The notes under the pieces: model-generated | Databases searched by the model: none | The model's input: only the letters and a program-made list of their open reading frames with translations | What the model was told of the DNA's origin: nothing | Program-made: the position numbers and the translations under genes | Source of the DNA: Strongyloides papillosus | Lineage: Eukaryota; Nematoda; Chromadorea; Rhabditida; Strongyloididae | Assembly (NCBI GenBank): GCA_005656395.1 | Contig: SRSI01000030.1 | Location: forward strand, 248,001-312,000 | DNA length: 64,000 nt | Direction: 5' to 3' | Shown here: positions 11,206 through 22,134 of the stretch, piece after piece | Layout: the number at the start of each line of letters is the position of its first letter | Numbering within the stretch: the first letter of the stretch is position 1

Positions 11206-11796
11206 GAGTTAACTAACAGCAGCAATAGGACATGATGATAAAATAAATTGTGTTGGATAATAAAATATATACTTAGTTACATGTTAAAGAGAGAATTTTT
11301 AAGAAATGCACCAAAAACATCCGTACTGTTGTTAGTTCAAATCCGTCTTGGTATTTCTATGTTCTATTACATATGCCACTTAGTTACTGTGATAAGCCAC
11401 AATGCGAAATTATTAGGGTACTTATAATAAGTTTTTTTTTATTAATTACCTTCTGAATTAATTAATAAAATATTGAAAATGTTAAAAACAACTTTTAACT
11501 CTATTTCTAGAACGATCTGTGGACAATATAAAACTGATAACTTAAATCACTCAACAGTCAGCTTTTTTATAAATTATCAAATTATACTACAGCAATAATT
11601 AATCTACATCTTTAACATATAAGCATTGTAATGCTCATAAATTATTTAAAACATTCCTCTATACTTAAAAGGCTTATTAATAATTTTATTTAAAATAAAC
11701 TTATGATCATGGATCTTGATAAATCAATTACAAAAAACTGGACTTTTGATAAACAATTACGTAACAAAAATATATCAAGTTTAAAAAACTTGCACT

Positions 11797-12175
11797 ATTT
11801 TAAAATACAAATTCCGGTACACCACGTACATCACGATGAGAATACAAATTAAAATACCAATTAATCATATCCCATCTATCAATGAAATGTGACGTACCAT
11901 AAATTATTTAGTTAAAAACAAAGCAATTTTTTAAATGTATTTAGCAATTGTTTTTAATGTTTATATCTCCATGCAATAAAGAAAAAACATGTGTTGTAAT
12001 TTGGGTTATTAATATTATTTGTTTAGAGATTAATATAACTTTAATTATTATCTAGAATGCACTTTCTCCTTTCCAAATACCACGTCAATTTTTGCTTTAG
12101 ATTAAAATCCATTAAAAAATATAGATTAACAGGATAAAATAATAAAAAAACTAGAACAACAAAATAATTATCCGT
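11797..12175 (-). pseudogene. Remnant exons of a second gene, start codon lost (copy 1)
   Basis: Two minus-strand segments look coding. 12041-12175 corresponds to a 44-residue signal-anchor ORF that is intact in copy 2, but here its ATG is ACG (12173-12175). About 11797-11905 reads as a 33-residue fragment with YGTSHFIDRWDMINWYFN. They may belong with the small ORF at 10981-11205. The joins between them cannot be defined, and several frames are closed. Confidence 0.3.
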
Positions 12176-12315
12176 TATCAAATAATTTTTTTATTACTTT
12201 ATAAACTACATTATATAATTTCTGTTCTTTTTAAAAAAAATATAAAACTAGAAATCTATTAAAAATAAAGATAAAAAATATTAAAGCTTTATCGCGATTA
12301 ATCTTCCATTTTCAA

Positions 12316-14002
12316 TTAAATAATTTTCCAAGAATTTTTTGCTTTCTCAAAAACTTTCCAAACAGTATCACTTATTTGATCTTCACAGGTATATAATGAT
12401 GTACACATCTTTGATCTATCATCTTTTCTATTCTCTCTACATATACCAAAGGCATGTATGGCATCTTTGATGGTTGAGTTATTGATATCGTCTTCAAAGT
12501 TTAGTAGTTTGATATGTTTGTTCATATTATTGTTAATTGTACTTATCTCCCTGGACATTAATGAGGATTCGGCGTTCATCTTATGTGAGGTATCCTTACT
12601 CTCTATCTTCCTGTGGTGATATATCCGTGATTCACTTGAAGAAACATTATAATTCACATAAGTTTTATTTGTTAATTTTCCTGTTTCTGTTTTTAATGCA
12701 TAATGGATATAATAATTAAAATTCTAATAAAAAAAAGTCCTTAATAATTACTTTTTTGTTTTTAAACTTACAGCTTCTGGTAGGAAAACTAATTTTGAAT
12801 ATATTGGTACATCAAAAAGTATCCCAGTTTTTACTTTATTTACGTGATTAAATTTAATGTTTTTAGCATCATCTAATGACTTCCAATCATTTGGAAACTT
12901 TACAAATTGACTCATAAATTGAAACGATGAAATTGTTTGTGGTGCTTTACTTGATTTCTTTTCTAGATAGTCTAATAAATTGTTGTATTCAGAGTTTGTA
13001 ATAATTAATTCATCAATATCAACCTGAGCAACATACTTGACATGATACCTAGCACGATACATACAATCCATCACTGCTACATATGGTTCCAGGCGGTAGA
13101 TAAAATAATTAGGATTTGCAAATTGTTCAGTTCCATTAAATGGTAACATTGACCAGTCAATTATCTCGATATCGATACTTTTCACGTTATCTTTATAGTG
13201 CTTCAGAACTTTACCAACATTGTGTGAGAAGGTATTCTTATAGAAATAAAATTTTGTAGCACCATGTGCTGCCCAATGTTCAAGGAATGCTATTAATTCT
13301 AGATAATTATAATATAGAAACATTGGCTGAACACAAACACCAAGTTTATGTTGATATGTATTATTGAAATTTTTGGGTTTCCTAACGTCAATTAATGGTA
13401 TTGATATCCATTTCCTTGTTTTTTTGGATTGAACTTGTATACGTTTATCAATCCTGATATGTGATGGAACATTTATTATTCCGATATATCCAACAAAGGT
13501 ACATTTTGGTACATATTCAGCAGGGCACTTTGTTTCTTGACACTCAAACTTCACAACACCACCATATTTTCCATTACTCCACCAGAGTAATAAATCACTA
13601 CAAAATTACGTTATAATTAGATATTTTATTTTCATAAAATTTAAAAACAAGAACTTACTTATTTTGAATACTTTTAATTAATGACAATCTAATAACGTTA
13701 TCACTAACTCTAAAGGCAGACTTGATATAAAACGTTTCATTGATATTTTTATTTAAATTAAGTGATTTCTTATTATTATTTTTATCACGGTTGTTATTTT
13801 TATCATCAATCTCATTCTTCTTTACTGTCATTGAATTTGCTGAACTCTCTATACTTCTTAAAACTTTATTTGACACTACTGGTTCAGTGTTAGTTGATAA
13901 TGTATCAACTAATGTGTAATCTTTCTTCATGCAACATGTTGTAAAAACATAAAATAAAATTACTAGAAATATAATCAAAATATTAACAAATATTTTTTCC
14001 AT
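12316..14002 (-). CDS. Glycosyltransferase family 92 (DUF23) protein, copy 1
   Basis: Three exons (13659-14002, 12772-13597, 12316-12723) with introns of 61 and 48 bp give 525 residues. Residues about 4-24 form a type II signal anchor, followed by an Asn/Lys-rich stem, then the DUF23 domain. Hallmarks are the YYNYLELIAFLEHWAAHGAT segment, the KFYFYKN strand, and a DxD-type motif (QVDIDELI) expected to bind metal and nucleotide sugar. The C-terminal part has an HH-R-K signature. GT92 enzymes are Golgi galactosyltransferases in worms; the acceptor here is unknown. All exons are open. The start codon lies only 9 bp from the terminal repeat of the transposon at 14012, so the native promoter seen upstream of copy 2 is missing. 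Confidence 0.85.
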
Positions 14003-14209
14003 TAAATAAAAGGTACTTTTCCGTCAGCTGGGCTACCAAAAAATAAATTAATATAATAAATATCAAAAGACAAAGAAATAATAATGATAAAAATGTGAAA
14101 TTTATAATTTAATATATTATAAAATTTATACTAAATTTGCATTTTTACTCTTAAAATTTGTATATAAGCAAAAAAACGGTTTTTTACCTGACAAATTGAT
14201 AATAAAAAA

Positions 14210-14793
14210 GGTACTTTTCCGTTAGTTGTACCACGTTTATTATATGCATAAAATTATTTACAATGGGGTTATTTTGCATATACTAAGTCTAATATGTAAA
14301 TTTTTAAATTTTTTAAAACAAATTAGATTTTCTTGTTATACTCGTGAAAATCCTTAATATCTGCCAAAATCTGCTTTAAGGCATCCTCCTTATCTCTCTT
14401 TTGCCATGAGAATTCAAACATGTAGCTCTCTAACATGCTTCTTTTTGTCCCGCATTGATGTTTATTTCTTTCCTCTACAATTCTCCATGCTCTTTCTATG
14501 TTTCGGGTATGACCACCTGTTTCTGGATCGACGAAGTTGAATTTGTGATTCACTTGCAAGTACTTATACCCATTTTCCTCTATTCGGTTGTTAATGAATT
14601 ACATCAAATATCAAATACCTTTTTATCAATTATACACTTTTTATTTTAATATGCAAAAAAATTAGTTTTTTATCATTTTTTATTAACATTTTATCATTTA
14701 AAAAACCTTTACTTAACTTATATGCAAAAATTTATCTCCTCTTGGTCATTTTTAATCATGTTATAAATGTGATACAACTAAAGGAAAAGTACC
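14210..14793 (-). mobile_element. Internally deleted Merlin transposon
   Basis: Bounded by inverted repeats beginning GGTACTTTTCC (left 14210, right end 14793) and flanked by an exact 8-bp target duplication ATAAAAAA (14202-14209 and 14794-14801), the size typical of Merlin. It contains the C-terminal part of a transposase on the minus strand. It is nested inside the larger element. Confidence 0.85.
14323..14559 (-). pseudogene. C-terminal fragment of Merlin (IS1595/ISXO2-like) transposase
   Basis: A 78-codon fragment whose start (NHKFNFVDPETGGHTRNIE) and following segment (AWRIVEERN...GTKRSMLESYMFEFSW) match the conserved end of DDE transposases of the IS1595/ISXO2 type, including the final E of the catalytic triad in the HTRNIE context. 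The N-terminal two thirds are missing, so it cannot be active. Confidence 0.8.
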
Positions 14794-15095
14794 ATAAAAA
14801 ATGATAATAATTTAATATCATATTTATTAATATTTAAAGTATAAACTTCGACAAAAAATTATTTTATTTTATTCATTATTTATATTAATTTAACTAGTTT
14901 TCTTCTACTCTCATTATTCTACACTTTAAAATAAACTTTATGAAACGGTATGATTATGTTTGTAGTAAAGAAAGCTTAATCAAATTTCTCTAGAAACACG
15001 AGTTCGTACAAAAAAAATTGTGAAAAAAATAAGCACGATATGAAGCTGGTAATGAAAGATTCTAAACGTTGGCGAATATTAGCGATGAGATCATA

Positions 15096-15462
15096 AAAAC
15101 TCATCCGGGGATGAGTTTAGACGCATAATGTCTAAATTCATCCACCGGATGAGTTTAGATATTTAAACGGAGAAGTGTCTAAATTCATCCGTCTAAACTC
15201 ATCCATGTCTAAACTCATCCGTCTAAACTCATCCGTGTCTAAACTCATCCGTCTAAACTCATCCATGTCTAAACTTATCCGTCTAAACTCATCCATGATG
15301 TCTAAACTCATCCGTCTAAACTCATCCATGTCTAAACTCATCCATGATGTCTAAACTCATCCACCGAGTAAATTTATGTCTAAATTCATCCATCGGATGA
15401 GTTTAGACATTTGTGCAGAGAAGTATCTAAACTCATCCTATTATCCCAGGCGGATGAGTTTT
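15096..15462. repeat. Minisatellite of a 14-bp GTCTAAACTCATCC core
   Basis: About 370 bp of repeats of GTCTAAACTCATCC with 2-5 bp linkers (AT, ATGAT, GT). Inverted copies (GGATGAGTTTAGAC) lie at both edges, so the array can fold back on itself. The outermost sequences AAAACTCATCCG and CGGATGAGTTTT form a 12-bp terminal inverted repeat, as in a foldback element. A long ORF across it is only the repeat translated. Confidence 0.8.
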
Positions 15463-15633
15463 GCTTTACTCAATGAACGCATTTTATATATCGTTAAATA
15501 AGCTATTTTTTGGGCGGTAAAATATATTTTTTTGATGAATATGCATAAAAATACATATTTAAGTACATTTTGTAGCTTTTGAAGCAAAAGAAAATTTTTT
15601 TGCTACATTGAATTTTTTGAATCAATGGATCAA

Positions 15634-16233
15634 TTTTAGAGTTGGTGACACCTCTTAATTTTTAACCATTTTTTGCCCATATATGCAATTTCCTAGCTAA
15701 ACATGCTTTTTTTGCAGTAAGTTATTGTATTACTACGATTTTTAAACTTTTTTTCCAAAATACCCTAATATATTAACAAAGATACTAAAATTTATTCTAG
15801 TTTTAATTACCAATTTCTTATGATTTTTTCAAAGAAAGATTTCAATCATTTTTTGATAAAGCTAAAGCATTGCATTCTTATTATTGGGCATTGCTGTCAT
15901 TAGACACACCGTATAGGAATTAGATACAAAAAATTTGCGAAATTAATTCATTAACACAATTTCTTAAGTTTAATAATTAACCAAAAGTTATCTAGCGGAT
16001 CTTTAGTTTTTAAAAAATGTATTGACACCGCTTCTATTTATTTTTCTGAGCAAAAAAAAGTCAATTTTAAAAGTTTTTTTTTTAGTTTAAAAAAATGAAT
16101 TCGAAAGTATTTTTAAAATTTTTAAGGAATAATTTATTTTTCATTCAAAAATGCTTTTCTTATATAAAAACTCATTTTTACAATATTTAATGCTTTAAAG
16201 AGTTAAACAAAAAAGGTGTCACCAACTTTAAAA
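15634..16233. mobile_element. MITE-like element
   Basis: A 20-bp inverted repeat with one mismatch, TTTTAGAGTTGGTGACACCT at 15634-15653 and its complement at 16214-16233, encloses about 560 bp of AT-rich, non-coding DNA. No target duplication was recognised, so the exact ends are uncertain. Confidence 0.5.
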
Positions 16234-16645
16234 AATCTAATTTTTTTAAATATGCTAAATTTAGTAAAAACATCATTAGCTATTATACACACTTATAAAT
16301 ATGCATATTAAGTAAATTAATTTCAATTAAAATTCAAAATATTAATGCGTCCACTATTCTAAAGGAGATCCTAAAAATTTTTCAAAAATAATAAAAATCA
16401 AAAATTTACATATTTCTATTACTATATTCATAAATAACCTCATAACAGTAAAATATTTTTTATTGGTGATATGCCTGTATATTAAAAATTACAATTACAA
16501 TAATAATGCTTTTAAAATTACCTTATCAGTATAAATAACTTATATTTTAAAATACCCTTATAGCTTATACAAACAAACTAATTACAACCCCTAAAAAAAT
16601 ATTACAATTAAGATAAAGCATAAAACATTAAATAATTACGAAATA

Positions 16646-17558
16646 TTAGGTTGAGTAATAAATAATGGCCGCGGACAGAAAAAATGAATTAAGGCAACAT
16701 TTATTTAAATTAAAATTAAATAATCTAAATAAAATAATACCCGTTAGAATCTACACATTTTCCCCCAACGTTCTACCAGCTTTTAAATCCCCGTTTTGTA
16801 AAACTCAGGTTTTTTGGATCTTATGAAGTCAGTGAAAGCCCCTTCTGCAGATTCCTGATTCTTAAACAATTTATCCTTAAAAAATACATCCAAATGCTTA
16901 AACAAATTGAAAATTGTAGGGAAAAGATCAGGGGAGTATGTAGGATGAAATAGAGCTTCATATTTCAATTCACCAAGTTTTTTTAATACTAGTTTTGAAA
17001 AATGGCATCTTGTCTTGTCGTCTTATAATATTAGGTTATTCCTATTTTTAATGTCGGATGACTTTTTTTTATTTTTCACTCATTTTTTTAAGCTCTTGCC
17101 AATATATTTCAACTCTCTTGGTCACTGCTTTAGATTTAGCACCACAATCTTCCATTAATTCTGAGTATTGGTAGTAAAGGGTCCTCTTTTACCCTCCTCA
17201 TCATTGAAATCAAAATTTTCTCCTTGGAATTCCCAAACCACCGACGTACTGTGCGTTTAGAAGTTGACTCTTCCCCCATGTATCAACTATATTTTGGTAT
17301 GCTTCAGCTCCATTACGTCCAAGTTTGAACTCATGCAAAAAAATTACCAGTAAATCCTTTTTTGACAACATTTTTAAGACCCGAGTTAACTTTATTAAAA
17401 ATTAAGTTAAAAATAAAGGTAATATGCTAAATATTATTAGGACAAGTGCCCCTACATTTCTACATAAACACTGTCTTCATATGAATTTATTTACTATAAT
17501 TTTTTATAGTTGAAAGTTAAGTTATGTATCTGCGGCCATTATTTATTACTCAACCTAA
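16646..17558 (-). mobile_element. Deleted mariner transposon
   Basis: 913 bp between perfect 27-bp inverted repeats (TTAGGTTGAGTAATAAATAA...) and flanked by TA on both sides (16644-16645, 17559-17560), the mariner signature. At this length about a quarter of a normal 1.3-kb mariner is missing. It lies inside the Merlin-type element. Confidence 0.9.
16783..17375 (-). pseudogene. Broken mariner transposase
   Basis: The C-terminal piece is open at 16783-16968, with the conserved HPTYSPDL segment and KPEFYKTGI end. In mariner transposases this segment carries the final catalytic D. Upstream, stops and frame changes interrupt recognisable N-terminal pieces (STSKRTVRRWFGNSKEKIL), a helix-turn-helix-like segment. 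The catalytic core between them is mostly gone. Confidence 0.75.
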
Positions 17559-17762
17559 TAGTAAAATGAATTTTACTCAGGTTGACAACTTTTTATAAAG
17601 TAAAATCTTTTGGAATTTAGTACTCCCGCCATAAAAATCTTTTTGAGAGATAAATAAAAAGATCAAACACCACAATTATAACTAATACATCTTTACTTAA
17701 CAAATAATTTTATGCATATTATTTTTGGTAGCCCAGCTAACGGAAAAGTACCCATAATCTTA

Positions 17763-17984
17763 TTAAAAACTATGATCATCTGATTCCTTAATATAATCAT
17801 CCATATAAGTTATTAAATAATCTTGAAAAAGTTTATGATTAATATCCTCAGCAATTATAGCACCAGCATTTCTTTCGTGAAATCTAAGAATAAGAAAATC
17901 ATCAGGTTTAAGTCCATCTCTGGTGAAGTTCCTGATGGCTTTTTCAAATTCACGAGGATTGTTTGTAATCATACAGTGTTTCAT
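17763..17984 (-). CDS. Small unrecognised ORF (copy 2), possible terminal exon
   Basis: Twin of the ORF at 10981-11205, 73 codons, open throughout. Changes relative to copy 1 are mostly amino-acid changing and cluster in the first 40 residues (for example VGY to IRN near residue 17-19). It may belong to the gene whose 5' exon is at 18817-18951. Confidence 0.4.
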   Translation of the reverse strand: MKHCMITNNPREFEKAIRNFTRDGLKPDDFLILRFHERNAGAIIAEDINHKLFQDYLITYMDDYIKESDDHSF

Positions 17985-18561
17985 GAGTTAACTGACAGCA
18001 GCAATAGGACATGATGATAAAATAAATTGTGTTGGATAATAAAATATATACTTAGTTACATGTTAAAGAGAGAATTTTTAAGAAAAGCACCAAAAACACC
18101 CGTACTGTTGTTAGTTCAAATTCGTCTTGGTATTTCTATGTTCTATTACATATACCACTTAGTTACTGTGATAAGCCACAACGCGAAATTATTAGGGTAC
18201 TTATAATAAGTTTTGTCTATTAATTACCTTCTGAATTAATTAGTAAAATATTAAAAATGTTAAAAACAACTTTTAACTCTATTTCTAGAACGATCTGTGG
18301 ACAATATAAAACTGATAACTTAAATCACTCAACAGTCAGCTTTTTTATAAATTATCAAATTATACTACAGCAATAATTAATCTACATCTTTAACATATAA
18401 GCATTGTAATGCTCATAAATTATTTAAAACATTCCTATACTTAAAAGGCTTATTAATAATTTTATTTAAAATAAACTTATGATCATGGATCTTGATAAAT
18501 CAATTACAAAAAACTGGACTTTTGATAAACAATTACGTAACAAAAATATATCAAGTTTTAA

Positions 18562-18680
18562 AAACTTGCACTATTTAAAAATACAAATTTCGGTACACCA
18601 CGTACATCACGATGAGAATACAAATTAAAATACCAATTAATCATATCCCATCTATCAATGAAATGTGACGTACCATAAAT
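18562..18680 (-). other. Coding-like segment, possible internal exon
   Basis: The minus strand reads YGTSHFIDRWDMINWYFN, then LYSHRDVRGVPKFVF, before closing. Composition and residue use look like real protein in this AT-rich background. The frame is closed upstream by TAA, so it could only be an exon. No clean acceptor was found. Family unknown. Confidence 0.3.
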
Positions 18681-18816
18681 TATTTAGTTAAAAACAAAGC
18701 AATTTTTTAAATGTATTTAGCAATTGTTTTTAATGTTTATATCTCCATGCAATAAAGAAAAAACATGTGTTTTAATCTGAGTTACTAATATTATTTGTTT
18801 AGAGATTAATATAACT

Positions 18817-18951
18817 TTAATTATTATCTAGAATGCACTTTCTCCTTTCCAAATACCACGTCAATTTTTGCTTTAGATTAAGATCCATTAAAAAATATAG
18901 ATTAACAGAATAAAATAATAAAAAAACTAGAACAACAAAATAATTATCCAT
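18817..18951 (-). CDS. Possible 5' exon encoding a signal anchor (copy 2)
   Basis: A 44-codon ORF starting ATG at 18951. A hydrophobic N-terminus (YFVVLVFLLFYSVNLYFL) is followed by a basic stem (KQKLTWYLERRKC), as in a type II membrane enzyme. It lies on the same strand as, and downstream of, the GT92 gene. A donor at GTGCAT after LERRK is possible. In copy 1 the ATG is ACG. It may be the start of a second small Golgi-type gene that includes the fragments at 18562-18680 and 17763-17984; this is inference. Confidence 0.35.
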   Translation of the reverse strand: MDNYFVVLVFLLFYSVNLYFLMDLNLKQKLTWYLERRKCILDNN

Positions 18952-19091
18952 TATCAAATAATTTTTTTATTACTTTATAAACTACATTATATAATTTCTG
19001 TTCTTTTTAAAAAAAATATAAAACTAGAAATCTATTAAAAATATAGATAAAAAATATTAAAGCTTTATCGCGGTTAATCTTCCATTTTTAG

Positions 19092-20777
19092 TTAAATAAT
19101 TTTCCAAGAATTTTTTGCTTTCTCAAAAATTTTCCAAACATTATCACTTATTTGATCTTCACAGGTATATAATGATGTACACATCTTTGATCTATCACCC
19201 TTTCTATTCTCTCTACATATACCAAAGGCATGTATGGCATCTTTGATGGTTGAGTTATTGATATCATCTTCAAAGTTTAGTAGTTTGATATGTTTGTTCA
19301 TATTATTGTTAATTGTACTTATCTCCCTGGACATTAATGAGGATTCGGCATTCATTTTATTCGAGGTATCCTTACTCTCTATCTTTCTGTGGTGATATAT
19401 CCGTGATTCACTTGAAGGAACATTATAATTCACATAAGTTTTATTTGTTAATTTTCCTGTTTCTGTTTTTAATGCATAATGGATATAATAATTAAAATTC
19501 TAATAAAAAATAAGTCCTTAATAATTACTTTTTGTTTTAAACTTACAGCTTCTGGTAGGAAAACTAATTTTGAATATGTTGGTCTAGCAAAAAGCATCCC
19601 AGTTTTTACTATATTTACATGATTAAATTTAATGTTTTTTGCATCATCTAATGACTTCCAATCATTTGGAAACTTTACAAATTGACTCATAAATTGAAAC
19701 GATGAAATTGTTTGTGGTGCTTTACTTGATTTCTTTTCTAGATAGTCTAATAAATTATTGTATTTAGAGTTTGTAATAATTAATTCATCAATATCAACCT
19801 GAGCAACATACTTGACATGATACCTAGCACGATACATACAATCCATCACTGCTACATATGGTTCCAGGCGGTAGATAAAATAATTAGGATTTGCAAATTG
19901 TTCAGTTCCATTAAATGGTAACATTGACCAGTCAATTATCTCGATATCGATACTTTTCACGTTATCTTTATAATGCTTCAGAACTTTACCAACATTGTGT
20001 GAGAAGGTATTCTTATAGAAATAAAATTTTGTAGCACCATGTGCTGCCCAATGCTCAAGGAATGCTATTAATTCTAGATAATTATAATATAGAAACATTG
20101 GCTGAACACAAACACCAAGTTTATGTTGATATGTATTATCGAAATTTTTTGGTTTCCTAACGTCAATTAATGGTATTGATATCCATTTCCTTGTTTTTTT
20201 GGATTGAACTTGTATACGTTTATCAATCCTGATATGTGATGGAACATTTATTATTCCGATATATCCAACAAAGGTACATTTTGGTACATATTTAGCAGGG
20301 CACTTTGTTTCTTGACACTCAAACTTCACAACACCACCATATTTTCCATTACTCCACCATAGTAATAAATCACTACAAAATTACGTTATAAATAGATATT
20401 TTATTTTCATAAAATTTAAAAACATGAACTTACTTATTTTGAATACTTTTAATTAATGACAATCTAATAACGTTATCACTAACTCTAAAGGCAGACTTGA
20501 TATAAAACGTTTCATTGATATTTTTATTTAAATTAAGTGATTTCTTATTATTATTTTTATCACGGTTGTTATTTTTACCATCAATCTCATTCTTCTTTAC
20601 TGTCATTGAATTTGCTGAACTCTCTATACTTCTTAAAACTTTATTTGACACTACTGGTTCAGTGTTAGTTGATAATGTATCAACTAATGTGTAATCTTTC
20701 TTCATGTAACATGTTGTAAAAACATAAAATAAAGTTACTAAAAATATAATCAAAATATCAACAAATATTTTTTTCAT
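19092..20777 (-). CDS. Glycosyltransferase family 92 (DUF23) protein, copy 2
   Basis: Exons 20434-20777, 19547-20372 and 19092-19499 encode 525 residues, the same structure as copy 1. Signal anchor, DUF23 core and the QVDIDELI metal-binding motif are all present. A short run just after the core differs clearly from copy 1 (IVKTGMLFARPTYS against KVKTGILFDVPIYS), while neighbouring sequence is nearly identical. This copy keeps what is probably the ancestral upstream region (20787 onward), so it is the more likely of the two to be expressed normally. Golgi type II enzyme by family; substrate unknown. Confidence 0.87.
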
Positions 20778-20786
20778 TAAATAAAA

Positions 20787-22134
20787 AATTAATAATACTT
20801 ACATATTAGCAAAAACTTCATTAAGATAAAATGGTAATTGTTAATCTATAATGACATATATATATATATATTTATAATAATAATTAGGTAATATCATTAA
20901 ATATAAATCAAGAAAAATGGTTATTTTCAGTATATGCAGTTAGAAGTTGAAGAAAAAAAATGAGATAACAAAAACTAGCGTATATTAAATGCTTAAATAT
21001 ATTATAATACCTAATGAAATATTAAAATTAATTGGTAGGAAAAGAAAAATTTTATGTTATATTTTTAATGTGTTAGAATTAATTACATGTATTAAAATAT
21101 TTTTTAGTTAGTTATATGTGATATATTTAAAACATTTTCATGGGTTAAGAATATAGCATATAATTAGTAGACAAAATAGAATCAGTATTATTTTAAATAA
21201 ATAGATGAAGGTATTTTTGGATAGGGAAATGTATCAAATGATTGATCACATTAAATTTATATGAGGGCAAAAAGAAAAAGTTTCTGCTTTTTTTTATGAC
21301 ACTCTTTAATTACATTCTCAGGTTGAGATAAAACTTAAAGAGATAAAGAAGATCCTCCGACTTACCATTAGCTTTTTACACTATTATATTATATTTGATG
21401 GATTAAAATTAAATATTTATAGTTTATTACGTTGTTTATAAAGTATTAAACTTGTAATAAGAGTTATTACATGAATAATTCATTAAAATTAAAAAATATT
21501 ATTCAATACTTTGATCCATTAAATAAAAAAACCTTTATTTACTTTATCATTAAAAATTTCATTCAAAAAAAGTCTTATTCGACTACTTTAGTGTTTGTCT
21601 ACCTTTTTTTTGTTAACAATAAAAAAAATGTTATATTACAAATATAGAAGTTAGTTGATAATAACACATTTTTTATTACTGTTTTTGTTTTGATAGTCTT
21701 TATAAGATAACATTACACCTTATATTATTAGATAAATATCTCAAACTAAAAATTTATATTTTGTAAGATAAATGATAAATAAAAATTTTGTTGAATGTTA
21801 TATAAAACATTTTATGTAGTAAAAAATATATTAAAAGGAAATTCCAATTGACTTTACATTTTTAAAATAATACAGAAACAACCTCCATATTGAGTAACAT
21901 ATGTGTCATTTTCTAGAAAATAATAATTAGCCTTTTAAACTAGCTTTTTAATTGAATTAACATTACAAATTTTTGTCAAATAAAGTACCTTTGTCAAAGA
22001 GTTTTTAGTATAGCTGTAAAAAACTTTTATTTCTTAATTTTAATTGTTTATTAATATACTATAAAAAAGTAAAGTATGTTACATTTTCAAATATCTTTAG
22101 AAAATAAGTTAAGTTCTTTTTTTATCACTTTTCG
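20787..22134. other. Intergenic, AT-rich
   Basis: 1.35 kb without a supportable gene. Contains a short TA microsatellite near 20850-20870. It includes the upstream region of the copy-2 GT92 gene and the 3' flank of the Cys-rich gene. Confidence 0.5.

Larger units (their letters stand above)
10974..14011. repeat. Direct duplication, copy 1 (3038 bp)
   Basis: Matches 17753-20786 almost base for base. The left boundary is CATAATCTTA and the right boundary ATTAAATAAAA. Its right end abuts the terminal repeat of the transposon at 14012 with no intervening base. It contains a GT92 gene, a small 74-codon ORF and remnants of a further gene, all on the minus strand. Differences between the copies are scattered, with a visible cluster near the left end. 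Confidence 0.92.
14012..17752. mobile_element. Merlin-type TIR element at the duplication junction
   Basis: Termini are 30-bp inverted repeats with one mismatch (GGTACTTTTCCGT[C/T]AGC..., at 14012-14041 and 17723-17752). The same first bases bound the smaller element at 14210-14793, which holds a piece of IS1595/ISXO2-like transposase, so the family is Merlin. No 8-bp target duplication is present; instead the two flanks are the end and the start of the 3.04-kb direct duplication. The interior is largely nested repeats: inner Merlin, minisatellite, MITE-like repeat, mariner. The remaining parts (14042-14209, 14794-15095, 15463-15633, 16234-16645, 17559-17722) show nothing I can support. Confidence 0.75.
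17753..20786. repeat. Direct duplication, copy 2 (3034 bp)
   Basis: Second copy of the segment 10974-14011, starting CATAATCTTA immediately after the terminal repeat of the transposon at 17752 and ending ATTAAATAAAA at 20786. Beyond 20786 the sequence continues into what is probably the original 5' flank of the GT92 gene. Confidence 0.92.

Noticed and set aside
11325..11350. A tRNA-like B-box (GTTCAAATCC)
   Set aside because: The flanking bases do not form the T stem and no A-box or acceptor stem is in place.
15138..15341. ORF with repeated RRMSLDMDEF units
   Set aside because: It is simply the translation of the 14-bp minisatellite.
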